This document shows, piece after piece, positions 41,720 through 52,519 of a stretch of DNA of 64,000 nt. Both the position numbers and the translations under genes were made by a program. The notes below the pieces were generated by a model. That model saw only the letters and a list, made by a program, of their open reading frames with translations. It was not told the DNA's origin and did not search any database. The stretch comes from Warburgia ugandensis (Eukaryota; Streptophyta; Magnoliopsida; Canellales; Canellaceae): positions 76,055,495-76,119,494 of the forward strand of contig CP141127.1 of assembly GCA_035236585.1 (NCBI GenBank), read 5' to 3'. Each line of letters starts with the position of its first letter. Positions within the stretch are counted from its first letter, which is position 1.

Positions 41720-44700
41720 TGCTCTAGATGTGAATGCATTCATTGGGTGAATTCACTCATTGGCAAGGTTAGTTTGCTGCTTAGTGGTCATCCAAATATT
41801 CTGCTTAGGCTAGGTACTACAGTTAGAATTTGTGCCCACCAGTTTAGATTTGGGGATAATTAAATGAAGCAAAAGTTCATGCAAGACTTGATTGACAAAA
41901 ATACGCAAACAGACATTTTTTTTTCAAATCCAAATGTGTGCAATCAGCAGCAATAGAGTGTTGCTAGTTTGATCATGATACACTTTAACACAGAGAAGTT
42001 AGGTTAGTATGGTGTGAACAACTGGCAAAAGCCAAGGATGATTAAAGGATAAGGAGGGCCAAACTTTAAACTTATTCAATGAGTTCCCAACCTCTTTACT
42101 AATGAGGATTGGAAGTCAGACTTTTCTAGGTTGGATGAAATGCAACCAAGACCATAATTTCATTTCTTCACATCTTTCAAACTTGATTTTAGAATCTGTT
42201 TAAAAACATGACTTACCAAATATGCAAGTTTTTAAATTATTTGTGACATTTTTTTTGTTATATAAGTATACTGTTAATCATCTTAGTTTTTTGTTTTCCA
42301 TCTTCTTTAACCCTGTCCTCATCAAGATGTTTATGAAGCTTACTTCGATTAGATTCACATGTTTATGAATCTTTTTACCCATTCAGTACTCTACTCTTAC
42401 CATTCAGCATTTCTTTTCACTTTTATGAACTTTGCCTTTTTGTTTTGCAGATTTCTGAGCACTATCTAATTACATATAGCACTACTATAATCTTACTAAT
42501 AACGTAATGCAATTGAATATTCTTAATATAAAAAGGGCAGCCTAGTGCAGAAGCTCCCATGTATGTAGGGTGGCCTACAGTGCACGGCCTTACCTTACAT
42601 TTTGTAAGAGGCTGTTTCCAAGCCTCGAACCCATGACCTCCATGTCATATGATGACAACTCAATCATTTCGCCAAGGCTCCCCTTCTAATTGAGTATTCA
42701 TAATATAACAGAGCATAATATGTAATGTAACTTTGCCCCTTTGGTTGTCAACTCCACTTCCAACCTTGGATATGTAACATGTAAAAAACAAATGTATATC
42801 GCTGTCTCATGATTAGAACTAGGGAATAGATTATCAGGAACAGACAAAACCAACCTAACAAGATTGCTAGGAAAAAAATATTAATTATCTCAAGCACTTA
42901 GGCAATTTGGTTAAGTTCGGGATTGAAGTCCATTAACCATTCCCAAAAAATAACAAATAAAGAAATAAAATCCATCATAAGAAGCAAAACAAAGATTTCG
43001 GTTAAAGAGAAGATTTTGCCAGAATCATCAACACTAGTAAGTACCTTGTGAAGTTAACAGCCACAAACTAAGAAATCCAAGTCAAACTAGGATGGCACGT
43101 TTATGGTTGTGGTGCAGCATGTGGAACAAACTCAAGAACTGACTTCCTCATAACACTACTGTGTTTTGACCATACTATTGTTGCTGAATACTTCACATTT
43201 TGCATATTATAGGAAGGTAAGAATTAAGATTTGATTAGCTAAAGTTAAAATGCTTAAAAACCACTTTTATATTTTCAGTAGATGGAGAATGGTTGAAGCA
43301 ATTGCAAGCCATTCACCTTAGAAACTAGGAAAATAATTGGCAAGTCAAACCTATTAAGATTCATATGTCAGGAAACACATTAGTAATTGATTTTGCAAAA
43401 TAAAAAGCTTATGGGCTTGCTTAGCATAAGCTACTAATTAGGGAGTGAAATTAGTTCATAATTAACTCTAAATTTAAGAGTATCACTCATGGGGTAAGAA
43501 TGTAATCTGCATCAAAGCCATGTTATTATCGGAGATGCTTCACGTAGTAAGTAATCAAGATGTTACTCTCAATGGCATTGTATTCAGTACCAGAGCATCC
43601 TTGATATTTCCCTAATAAAATTTCTAAAGGCTGTTATGTTTTTCCCATGTCTGTCAAGAGAGAGAAAATCTTGTCTTCCTAGATGGCCCCTTTTAGTTTC
43701 TTGATTAGAAACCTATGTTAGATTAAGCTAGATATCTGTCAATTTTTTTGGGTCTACTATATATCATTTTATATCATCCATTTTATCAATTATAGAAATG
43801 CTTACTTCAAACATTTCCAATATCCACAAATATCAAAAATATAAAAGCTTCATATAGTTTGAGTTAAATGTAGAATGTCATGATACTAAAAATTCAATTC
43901 CATCAGCACTAACTACGGTTACCTCCATCAGACAGCTAGTTCACATAATATTGCTACAACAATGAAAGTCTGAACTTATTGTAAGCACCCTATTCCTAAA
44001 GGTAGAAGTGTATTTTGATGTATGCTTAACTTTTAATTAAACTATCATCAAATGCAAAAAAGGCATTGAGATGCATATATAATAACATATGGAAATGGAG
44101 ATGCGCCACTGGAGTTTTATGTGATCAGCAGATGCCACACAAATTGAAAGGAAAATTCTATAGGATGGCTGTAAAGCAGGCCATGCTCTATGGATCAAGG
44201 TGTTGGGCAGTTAAGGAACAACAGGTACATAAGATGAGTATTCCTAACATGCAGATGTTGAGATAGATGAGTGGCAAGACAAGAAAGGATAAAATTAGAA
44301 ATGAAAACATTATAAGAAACTTAAGAGTAACACTAATAGGTAACTAGATGAGGGAGATTAGACTTAGATGGTTTGAATATGTCCAATAGAGGCTGAAAAT
44401 AGCACCGGTTAGGAGTGAGGCGATTCAAGTCGAAGGTTCTAAAAGGGCAACGGCAGGCCCAAAAGAACGCAGATAGAAGTGGTGACAAAAGATTTGAAAG
44501 CTTTGAGACTAAATGAAGCCATGACACATAATAGAGGATAATTGAGAAACAAGATTCATCTAACTAACCCCAAATAGGGATAGGGTCTTGATGATGATGA
44601 TATAATATCAAGCATTTCCACAAATGGAAAGCTCTGAGCAACAGAAAGGAACATCCCTGATAAGAATATAAAGGGGGGCAGCCCAGTGCATGAAGCTCCT

Positions 44701-47700
44701 ATGTATGTGGGGTCCAGGGAAGGGGCGGACCACATGGGACATCCCTGTAAGAATATGAATATAAAACAAAGCCATGAATTCAATCTAAAGTGCCAAACAC
44801 TATGCTCAATTCAGTAATTCTAGAGATGACCAGGGAGTTCTTACACGTTCTTGGAAACACTAAGACACCACTAGAAATCAGATGCTAGCTTCAGAATAAT
44901 TACTAGAGATAGACCACATTCACCCACATTGAAGCACAAGATAACATTATCATTAATAGAACCTTTGGAAAAAGCAGATGAAAGACATAGTAGTTGCACA
45001 TTTCCTACCATTTCCGCCCCTGCAGATAACAGCCCTCGAGTCCCCAACATTTGCAACTAGTAAGCGGTCACCAACAAGGATAGCTGTCGAAGCTGTTGAG
45101 CCGGCATCTCTGTTTTGAGTATTCTCCGACTTGAGGAATTCGGAGTCCGTATGTTTGTATGCATCAGCTGAAAAGTGCAGGGGATGAGTAAAATCCCAGA
45201 GAAAGAATGCCTAAAACAAAAATATATAGTGCCAAAAAGCAAGCATCCATACTGAGATACAAGAAAGAACAGCACCTATAGCTGATTTAGTGTCAGAAAT
45301 GAATTTTGGATGTGTAATCAAATTACTGAAGAGGTTTTGTTTAACATATTCTGCAGCTCGAGCACCTCCATGACCTGAACAAATGCATAACACTTCATCT
45401 CTCATTGACATTTTAGTAAAACACAACAAAATGTTGAACACGATATTACAAAAATTTGAAGTTTGAGCAAGTTGATACATTTTCCGTCAACAATGGAATA
45501 ATCGTGTGCATATAGGGAAGAAAACATGTGTATATTTTCAAGTTCTGAAACTATGAAGTATGATAATAGCTCTTTGCCAATAGCACAGACGGTGAGACAT
45601 AAATACTTACCATCAAATACTCCAAACAGACCAACTATTTCTCCATCAACACCATCAATTCTGGTTTCATAAAAATCTTCCATTGAAGAACGTTTACCAG
45701 GGGAGCTTGCAAATCCATAACTAAATTTCCCATTCTGACTGTTGTAAGAAAAAAGTTTGGAATTAGAATAAAAGACAGTTCAGGCACTTCTACCCAATGC
45801 ACCAGATAAACATGAATAACAAATTTAGCAAGTGTGCTCAAATTCTAGCCACATTTTGCATCACAAAACTTGCTGGCATCTACACCCATTACATAATAGA
45901 GTTTGCAAAAGCAATAGAGTGCTTAACAATCTATCCATTACTGCTACAAATCATCATCTAGAAGATAAGCTATAGAACATCAATGTTAAAATACTAATCC
46001 ATTTCACATGATAAAGAGAATCTCACATGCACATCAATGCAACTCACAAGTTAAAGATAGGAAAAACAATCTAAAAATAACAGCAGATTGACAGCATAAA
46101 ACCTAGACCAAATAATTTGGGAAGTATTTTAGAAACTCATGCAATTTGACAGTATAACATTACCATCCATAGCAAAGTAGATGATTGTTTCATTGGGACA
46201 AAGAACATGTAGATATGACTGACTTCAAATTAATTTAATGAATAATTCCTAGAAACTAAGGTTTCCATGATTTCTTAGATATTCTATAGTCCTTCTAGCA
46301 TAAATTACCGATTCTTGATCACTGAGATTCATGGGGAATTCAGGCTAATATTTAGTATCTTTACCAATAGCTTTGCATCTACAAGAATGGAGACAGATTC
46401 TCTATGTATATATCATTTCTATTGTGCACCTAAGACCATTGTCGCCTTTTAGATCAATAAGATCAACACCTGTTACAACACCCCCCCTCCCAAAAAAAAA
46501 AAGGAAAAACCACAGAAAGGAAACAAACTGAAGGACCATTGATGCCTAAAGGGGCTCTCCATGTAACAATCATATAGATGGAAATTCAGGCACGGTGTTT
46601 CTGTACCATTGCAAGGCTAATTACAGTGCCTCAAGTAATATTGCATAAACTGCGTAAAACTTGGAAGTAAAGGACCTAGGAAATGCTTTGTAGATTGCTA
46701 CTTATCCACAAATAGCAATTAGGACATCATTGCCTTCAATGGGAAGAAAACACACAAATTACTAAGAGATCCATTTATGACAAGTAAACAAAAGAGATGA
46801 CCAAAATAGATAATAATTTTGAGACCTAATTAACAACTGATACATATTCTGGTACAGAACACATGATTCAAGTACTAGCACTCCCTGTGTGTGATTCAAG
46901 CACCAACAATCCCTCTGATCCACTCATGAACACCAGATGAGATCATAAAATGTAAGTTATTAATGCCAAATGCTGGGAGCTGAATATGGAGATGTTGCAC
47001 TTTGACATGAAAAAACCACGTGTCAAAGGGCCAAAAAGTTGACTATTACCAGGAAAACTCCCCAAGTCAACTTGGCTCAATCAATTCACATTGCAAGTTA
47101 AAAGCAACAGTATGCTTTAATTAAAATGCAAAAAGAAAAAACAAATTTTAGTACATTCTAGAAGACTAGATTGAGGGTTCAATACACTTGTCTGAGTATA
47201 AAATCTTAAGTCAGCTCAATCTCGTGCCCTTACTAATGCCAAGTGGAGATTCCAGTTCTAGACATTTGTCAATATTGCATTGACATATACATCCAAATAA
47301 ACTAATAAACAGCTATAGAAAAGGTTACAACCTAATGAGATGGATAACAATACCATTCAAATCGCTTGCTGTCCAACAATAATCCAAGAGGTGAATCACA
47401 CACCAAATCAATGCCAGAACCTTTGTTCTGCATTTGGAATTAATTAACATCTCAAATAAAATGGAAGAAAACTTCCTGTTCTGATCCCAACACTTCTACA
47501 CAACGGTACTACCTAAACATGTCTTTGCATGTTCTTCAGGTGCCTTCTTAGAGTTTCATAAAAAACACAGTGTATCAAAATGGCAACGTTTCTCTTGTTC
47601 CAAGATGGTATTAACAATCCCCCTCCATGACATTAATTTCCAGATATATCAGTATTTTAACATTAAAAGGGAATCCAAATTATTCAGCCAAGACAGAAGA

Positions 47701-48017
47701 AACACTTTGTCCCACCACCATCAGAGACTGGACATCTATAAAAAATTTCTTCTAAATGAAGAAAAAGATATTCTTTTTATATTTATACATGGTACCCGAC
47801 GAATACAGATATGCCAATTATTTCATGAATAAACAAAAAAGATTGGACCTTAAACACTCATAACTGCAATCCATTAAAATATCCAACCAAGAAAACATCT
47901 CCAGAAACCGATCAAGGGAGAGGAAAAAGAAAGCATTTACCTCAGGCCTCCACCGCTTACAGGCGAGTCCTCAACATGCGTGCCACTCGTAGATAAAACA
48001 GAATTCAGATAACCCAT
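32162..48017 (-). CDS. PP2C59-like: Protein phosphatase 2C, PP2C59/WIN2-like (8 coding exons)
   Basis: Coding exons: 48017-47941, 45738-45611, 45374-45276, 45167-45009, 33095-33009, 32928-32837, 32499-32425, 32320-32162. All seven introns have GT-AG ends. The 876-bp coding sequence joins in frame to 291 residues, the usual family length. It would be a metal-dependent Ser/Thr phosphatase, made almost entirely of the PP2C domain, with no signal peptide or membrane span. Visible motifs: RSSMED (42-47), GVFDGHGG (65-72), AGSTAST (123-129), [11 protein letters not shown] (139-149), DHKPDQ (161-166), [10 protein letters not shown] (191-200), [12 protein letters not shown] (225-236), [11 protein letters not shown] (266-276). 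Metal ligands D68, G69, D230 and D269 are all present. The N-terminus MGYLNSVLS matches the Arabidopsis WIN2 (At4g31750) group. WIN2 itself interacts with a bacterial effector, so a signalling or defence role is plausible but not shown. Introns are 2202, 236, 108, 11913, 80, 337 and 104 bp. Intron 4 is bloated by transposons. Confidence 0.95.
34860..35211 (-). repeat. 3' LTR of the Reina-like element
   Basis: 352 bp, closely matching 39837-40198. On the plus strand it starts tgatagatgatcc and ends ggttcagtca, next to the polypurine tract. Confidence 0.9.
35205..39806 (-). pseudogene. gag-pol of the Reina-like element, frameshifted
   Basis: Domains run in the standard order on the minus strand. 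gag begins at about 39806 ([18 protein letters not shown]) and has a knuckle-like [12 protein letters not shown] near 38770. Protease is [11 protein letters not shown] near 38515-38545. Reverse transcriptase is [20 protein letters not shown] (near 37800-37860), [14 protein letters not shown], then FFDDILIYS near 37500-37540. RNase H begins [16 protein letters not shown] near 37090-37130 and ends [10 protein letters not shown] near 36770. Integrase has the zinc-binding [10 protein letters not shown] near 36435. The C-terminal chromodomain-like part (35387-35205) reads [16 protein letters not shown] and ends [12 protein letters not shown]. Frames break near 39630, 38800, 38340, 37640, 37260, 36990 and 35940, so it cannot make a working polyprotein. 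Confidence 0.9.
39820..39835 (-). other. Primer binding site of the Reina-like element
   Basis: On the minus strand TGGTATCAGAGCCGGT begins one base inside the 5' LTR, matching initiator tRNA-Met. Confidence 0.85.
39837..40198 (-). repeat. 5' LTR of the Reina-like element
   Basis: 362 bp, copy of 34860-35211. On the minus strand it starts TGTTACATCAACTGAACC where the other LTR has TGACTGAACC. Confidence 0.9.
40553..40900 (+). mobile_element. 5'-truncated RTE copy inserted in the older RTE
   Basis: Starts aaggacagaattagaaa, encodes the last RTE segment in frame ([19 protein letters not shown], then [19 protein letters not shown]) and ends in a (GAT)n tail of about 14 units at 40860-40900. 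The flanks share ccctgc (40547-40552 and 40903-40908), a short target duplication, and the broken RTE resumes right after it. The orientation is opposite to the host LINE. Confidence 0.88.
41436..41535 (+). mobile_element. Partial tRNA-derived SINE
   Basis: ggaagggtcagaccacaaag, then a ccttgcattt...aagagactatttcc stretch and acctcaaggtca, are diverged matches to the SINE at 42532. Both ends are lost and no target duplication is visible. Confidence 0.6.
41687..41717. repeat. (AT)n microsatellite
   Basis: About 15 AT units in intron 4 of the phosphatase gene. Confidence 0.95.
42511..42708 (+). mobile_element. tRNA-derived SINE (Au-SINE-like) with target duplication
   Basis: The body 42532-42687 starts aaagggcagcctagtgcag, holding a tRNA-like A box (gcctagtgca), and has a B box (cctcgaaccc) near 42619. 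It ends ccaaggctcccc. It is flanked by 21-bp direct repeats, 42511-42531 and 42688-42708, that differ at two positions. Sequence and layout recall the widespread plant Au SINE (from memory of the family). Elements of this kind use LINE enzymes to move. Confidence 0.85.
44085..44602 (+). mobile_element. 5'-truncated RTE LINE fragment
   Basis: Matches the last about 500 bp of the RTE family, from gcgccactggagttttatg through [20 protein letters not shown] to a gatgatgatga end. Stops and shifts interrupt the frame. An 8-bp atataata at 44077-44084 and 44600-44607 may be the target duplication, but the site is AT-rich, so this is weak. Confidence 0.85.
44651..44760 (+). mobile_element. 3'-truncated SINE copy with target duplication
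   Basis: ggggggcagcccagtgcatg begins the same SINE as at 42532, but the copy ends after ggggcggaccacatgg (44673-44738). It is flanked by acatccctg(a)taagaatat repeats at about 44651-44671 and 44739-44757. The cut is inside the tRNA-related part, before the B box. Confidence 0.75.
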
Positions 48018-48540
48018 GATGAAATCGATCCAAAGTTACAGACTATTTAGAAACAAAGGAATTGAGCTTGTTCCTCTCGTCAAAGAAAAAAGAAAAAGAA
48101 AAAAAAGAAACAGAAAAAGTGATTCTTCAGGATTAGCTAAGAAATCCGGCTAACCGCCTCATCTTCTGCGCTTACGAGATCCTAAACTATCCTGCATGAA
48201 CAGAAAAGAGAAGGATAGGCATTTCAAACAGATTGCGCAGAAAATTAAAAGAAATCAACGAGAAGAAAGAATGAAAATTCGAGGAAAGATCTGCGATCTT
48301 TGCTCTACGGAACGGAAGGAAGGATTAAAACTAAAAAAAAAAAAATCCGGAAAGGAAAAATGAAGGGAAAGAGAAAAGAAAAACAGTAAGAAAATCCTAC
48401 CTGGAAGAAGAGGAGAAGAACGAGCATGGAAAGAAAAGCGGCGGAATTGGGATTTAGGTTTTGCTTAATTAAGGGAGACACCGGGAGGTGAACAAGAAGA
48501 CACGAGAAAAGGAAAATGCCGCGGCTCTGTTTCTTCGTAC
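48018..48540 (-). other. PP2C59-like: 5' UTR of the phosphatase gene, with a UTR intron
   Basis: Upstream of the ATG, the minus strand shows a good acceptor (ttcatgcag) ending the intron at 48192 and a donor, gtagga, beginning at 48400. This predicts a 209-bp intron (48400-48192) between a leader exon ending at 48401 and a second exon 48191-48018. A leader intron is common in this plant group. The start at 48017 is chosen because MGYLNS is the conserved N-terminus. The transcription start near 48540 is inferred from the TATA position. Confidence 0.6.
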
Positions 48541-48554
48541 CAAAAACGGGTTAT

Positions 48555-48578
48555 TACGTGTCGCCGCTATATAAGCCC
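48555..48578 (-). promoter_or_regulatory. PP2C59-like: Core promoter candidates of the phosphatase gene
   Basis: On the minus strand TGGGCT (48573-48578) runs into TTATATA (48568-48574), a plausible TATA box 30-40 bp before the likely start. Next to it, acgtgtc at 48556-48562 on the plus strand contains the ACGT core of abscisic-acid and bZIP response elements. Its place between TATA and start is unusual, so function is doubtful. Confidence 0.45.
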
Positions 48579-48579
48579 A

Positions 48580-49709
48580 CGCACAATGACTCAGTCAAGC
48601 CACCCAGCCTAATATCCAATCGAAACGCAATATTTCATCTCTCCTCTACGTACTAATAGGGTATATCAGCGTATCTCGCTGTACATAAAACAAGATATCT
48701 TGATGAATGTTTGTATCATCTAGACCATCCATTAATAGTCGCTTCAGTTGTTAGAAGATCCTAACCATTACTTTGAGGACTTGGAATGGGGGTGATGCCA
48801 GACTATTTTCTAGTGGCTTTCTGGTAAAAACTCCAAAATTTATTAAAATTTAACATTCAAGTCCTAAATTAAATTTTATTTTATACATATCTCGAATTTG
48901 TAAATAGCAACCACAGCACCAAATTGTCTACACGTCAGTAACTCCGTTAGAAAGGTGCTGGGTTGGATGCACAGTCAAAACCTATAAGCCTATGGGAAGG
49001 TTGTCTTGATGATTTGGCAAAGACCACGTCAGATTAGGGTTTTCGGCAGCTTAATATAGTCATTTTAAAAATATACAGTAGAATTTTGGGATTTTAAGGT
49101 TCATTATTTTATAAGCTAAACTGCAAATAATGAGGGTTTAAACCGGTCGGCTCGGCCATCGGCAACAGCAGCTGCCTCTCCTTCTTCCCGTACTACTGGA
49201 TAAATGCTCTGGTAAGTTCCCCCATTATCAAAGATTTCCTGGCCGGCAAAAGGTTCGGCACCATCTCTAGCCGGCACTAGCATCCTTCCATGGTTACTCT
49301 CTTAATCATGATGAGGAACCCTTCAAGAACAAAAAATAGGGACTGGAAGAATCGGCCAGCTATTTGTCTAAAAACTACACCTCCAAGGTTGAAATCCATT
49401 CCTTTCGACAAAGGAATTGAAAATTCCCAAACCCTAGGGTTGTAATTCATCATGTATTGTAAAACGCATTTATTTCCCTAGATTTTATCCAAATTGCAGT
49501 ATTCCTCTGCAACTGAGATTGAGTAGAGTGAGATCAAAGGGTTATATAAACAGAGGAAAGGCAATAGAAAAATGTGAATTTTTCTCGTACAATTTCACTA
49601 CTAGAAACAAAAGAAATAGTGTGGAGGATTTAAGACAAGTTTCAATTGAGTTACAGCAAAAGAATCAATTAAGAAAGAAGAGAAGTAAAATACCTGCAAT
49701 TTTTGTATT

Positions 49710-49764
<55 letters not shown>

Positions 49765-50260
49765 ATGATTGATGATTAATGGATTTTGGAGATGATGCCC
49801 CCTTGGTAAGACGACACTGGCTCTCCCTATCCTGCCTTTGTCTTTTGACCCTGTTTTCAGTTTCTTGAGAGTAGCTAAACATGTCAGTTCAACTAGCAGA
49901 AGAATTTGAGATGGACACGAAACCTAGAGCTGCCAACGAAATTAGGCTCTCAGGATCCTCTATCTAGCAAGCGGGTCCACCCTGCAACTCTAACTGCTCA
50001 GTTACATGTGCTTGCAACTTCGAATTACCAAATGGAAGGGGGAAACCGAGGCTGACCAAAATGTTCCACTACTTGGGAAAATTCAAAATTTTCTTCGAGC
50101 AGAGGTTTTGGGTCTCAACAAAAACCGGGATGGAATCGGACAAAGAAGCCCTATTCTAGAAAGTAAGAGCCGACACATTAGAAAGGCACTTTGACAATTT
50201 GAATATCCATTATGGTTCAAGGGTTATTTATTATATTTTTAAAATATAATTATATATATA
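48580..50260. other. Intergenic DNA upstream of the phosphatase gene
   Basis: No gene supported. An ORF at 49519-49779 runs into the (AG)n tract and is not convincing. A short (TTGA)/(GATGATT) run follows the tract. The first few hundred bases probably include the gene's promoter. Confidence 0.5.
49711..49761. repeat. (AG)n microsatellite
   Basis: About 25 AG units. Confidence 0.97.
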
Positions 50261-50395
50261 GAGAGTGGTAATTTCAATAAGAAGCTAGTGACATTTGATT
50301 AGTTAGAAAAATATTTTCAATTGTCATTTTCTCTAATATTTTTTATTTTTTATTATTTTTTAGCCAATCAAATGTCACTTGCTCTTTGCACTCTC
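50261..50395. mobile_element. Possible MITE, about 135 bp
   Basis: Terminal parts are inverted repeats. gagagtg at 50261 pairs with cactctc ending at 50395. Inside, agtgacatttgattag (about 50287-50302) pairs with ccaatcaaatgtcactt (about 50364-50380). The middle is an AT-rich loop. No clear target duplication and no coding. Size and structure fit a miniature inverted-repeat element, but the family is unknown. Confidence 0.6.
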
Positions 50396-50818
50396 ATGAA
50401 ACAGTTGAAGTTATCATTTATATATATATATGTATGTACGTATGCATATTCTTTTAAAAATTCATATCTTACTAAAAAGTCTTCTTTCCTTTTTATTCTT
50501 TTATTTACTAGTAACTAATACGTGCATATGCAAGTGCACATGTTGGCAGAGAAAAAAAGTAGTTTTTGCTTTTAGATCCCATGACTATTATAATAAAAGC
50601 TATGGATTTTAAATCTAACATGTTTGGTTAAATTGCAAATCTTTTTGAAAAAATTCCACAATAAGATTTTGGAGAGAATGCCTTTGTCATTTCTGTTTGG
50701 CCTAGCAGAGACCAACAAGAAAGAGAAAAACTAATCCCATGGTGGCCATGGTTGATCTAAATGGAGTAAGAGAGATCCACTAATGACAATGGGTTTTCTT
50801 ACTAGATCTCATTGGCTT

Positions 50819-50855
<37 letters not shown>

Positions 50856-51740
50856 ATTGATTGATTGATTTGACTAGAAAGTAGCAATCCTTGCCAAAGA
50901 AGAAAGCTCTTGCCTTGGGATGCTCCCATGAGGGAGAGAGAGAACATGTTTTGGCTTATTTTAGGAGAAAAAAAGGGTGCTCACCCCTAACTTTTTTTGC
51001 CTGTTTCTTTTTGGGCTTTTCAACTCTTCCAAATGTTACTTCTTGTTTATATTATAACAAAAATGAAATAAGTTGTTTCCAAACACATGCTTAGTCTTTC
51101 CAAAATGCATTAATAGCTTCTATAAAGTAAGAAAGAAATAAATAAATGTTAGGAAAATGATCTATTGGCCCTAGTTATAACCTCACTGCCACCCCTAACT
51201 AGGGTTTTAGTCATTTACACTTGGTTTTATGGCTTTGTAACATTAAATTCAATGTTTTTACATGTGTAAAGAAGACGGGGGAATAAGATCCTTACAAGGG
51301 GCGAGAATATCATTTCCCTAAATGTTATTGCTGAAACTTGAAACTATTGGATAGTTTTTTAATGTTAACAAATTTTTTACATGAAATTTTATAAATTATT
51401 AGTTATTAGTAGTTAAACTTTTACATAAATGGTGTTTTTCTTGAGTTTTATTCACCCTTACATGCTTTTTAGGTAGTAGAATTTTATTTTTTTTTAAACT
51501 AGAAAACTATTTGGGAAGCTACTTATCCCAAATTTAGGGTATTTGGGATAAGATGGGACAAGGACCTTGTTTAGGATGGGATGTTACGTCCCTAGAAATT
51601 ATGCAACAAAGATATTTATCATAGGGTAGAGGTGCAATAAAATCTTAGAGTAATCAATTGTGAGATTAAAATTTTAAATCTCACATGAAATAAATACTCA
51701 TCTATTTAGTCCAACTTGAGCATGTTAGATTTCATAGTGT
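50396..51740. other. Intergenic DNA
   Basis: No gene seen. It holds a (GA)n run at 50821-50852 followed by (TTGA)n to 50870. At about 51581, tgttacgtccctag resembles the start of a Ty3/gypsy LTR, with no partner found. Confidence 0.5.
50821..50870. repeat. (GA)n followed by (TTGA)n
   Basis: About 16 GA units run straight into five gattgatt-type units. A compound microsatellite. Confidence 0.95.
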
Positions 51741-52019
51741 TATATTTAACTTATTGCAACTCTGAATACTTATATAAATGTTTTCCCATACAATTCCTGT
51801 ACCTTAGAATAATTAAAACAAAATGGAATACTTTAAAGCTCTAGTTGCTCTTCAACATAATTCCTTCATCTTCAAATTGAAGAACTATATTTAACTTATT
51901 GCAACTCTGAATACTTATATAAATGTTTTCCCATACAATTCATGTACCTTAGAATAATTAAAACAAAATGGAATACTTTAAAGCTCTAGTTGCTTTTCAA
52001 CAGAATTCCTTCATCTTCT
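51741..52019. repeat. Two-copy tandem duplication, 145-bp period
   Basis: The block starting tatatttaacttattgcaac at 51741 repeats from 51886. The copies are nearly identical over about 130 bp (for example ccatacaattcctgtacc against ccatacaattcatgtacc). Confidence 0.95.
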
Positions 52020-52519
52020 ATTCTTTTCTTCATTTGGCTTCTCTCTTCTTCCTTGTCGTCTTTAATCTAAGAAATTTAACAATATCTTAGTGAGCTTGTG
52101 TTCAGTAAGTGTACTAACATCTATCAATGCTATTTATATTTGTTTCATGCACACATATATGCATTTGTTATGAATATTATAAAACAAAAATTTCTACTAA
52201 TGGAAGTCAATATAATTCCAACACTTGATAACCAAAACATGTATGATTTCAATATCTAATAATTAAAAAAATGTAATAATCTATAAATACAAAACATTAT
52301 CTAATATTTTACTATGGAACATTTCAAAAGAAATTTTGTCCAAACACAATTCATCTTGGTAACTATAAGTCAAAATCAAAACATCTTCGATACTTTTAAT
52401 AAAAATTCTTTTGTATTTGATAGTGACATGATGGAAATAAAACTATATTTTAATTCATATCTGATCATGGAATTTAGAAAATTGATTTTCGTTAAACAAT
52501 TCACAAGCATCGATTAAAT

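Larger units (their letters stand above)
33096..45008 (-). other. PP2C59-like: Giant transposon-filled intron 4 of the phosphatase gene
   Basis: An 11,913-bp intron between exons 4 and 5, with an intact donor (GTAGGAAA) and acceptor (tttcttcctgcag). It holds an RTE LINE split by two later insertions (34214-40943), another RTE fragment (about 44085-44602), three related SINE copies (about 41436, 42532, 44673) and a (TA)n run at 41687-41717. The rest (33096-34213, 40944-41435, 41718-42510, 42709-44084) is AT-rich DNA with no recognised feature. Other introns of the gene are 80-2202 bp. Confidence 0.9.

Noticed and set aside
32162-48017. Two separate half phosphatase genes (32-33 kb and 45-48 kb)
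   Set aside because: The exons are complementary, not overlapping. They join in the same phase to the exact family length, so it is one gene with a long intron.
49519-49779. 86-codon ORF ending in Arg-Glu repeats
   Set aside because: No domain, it runs into the (AG)n tract, and no promoter or splice context was found.
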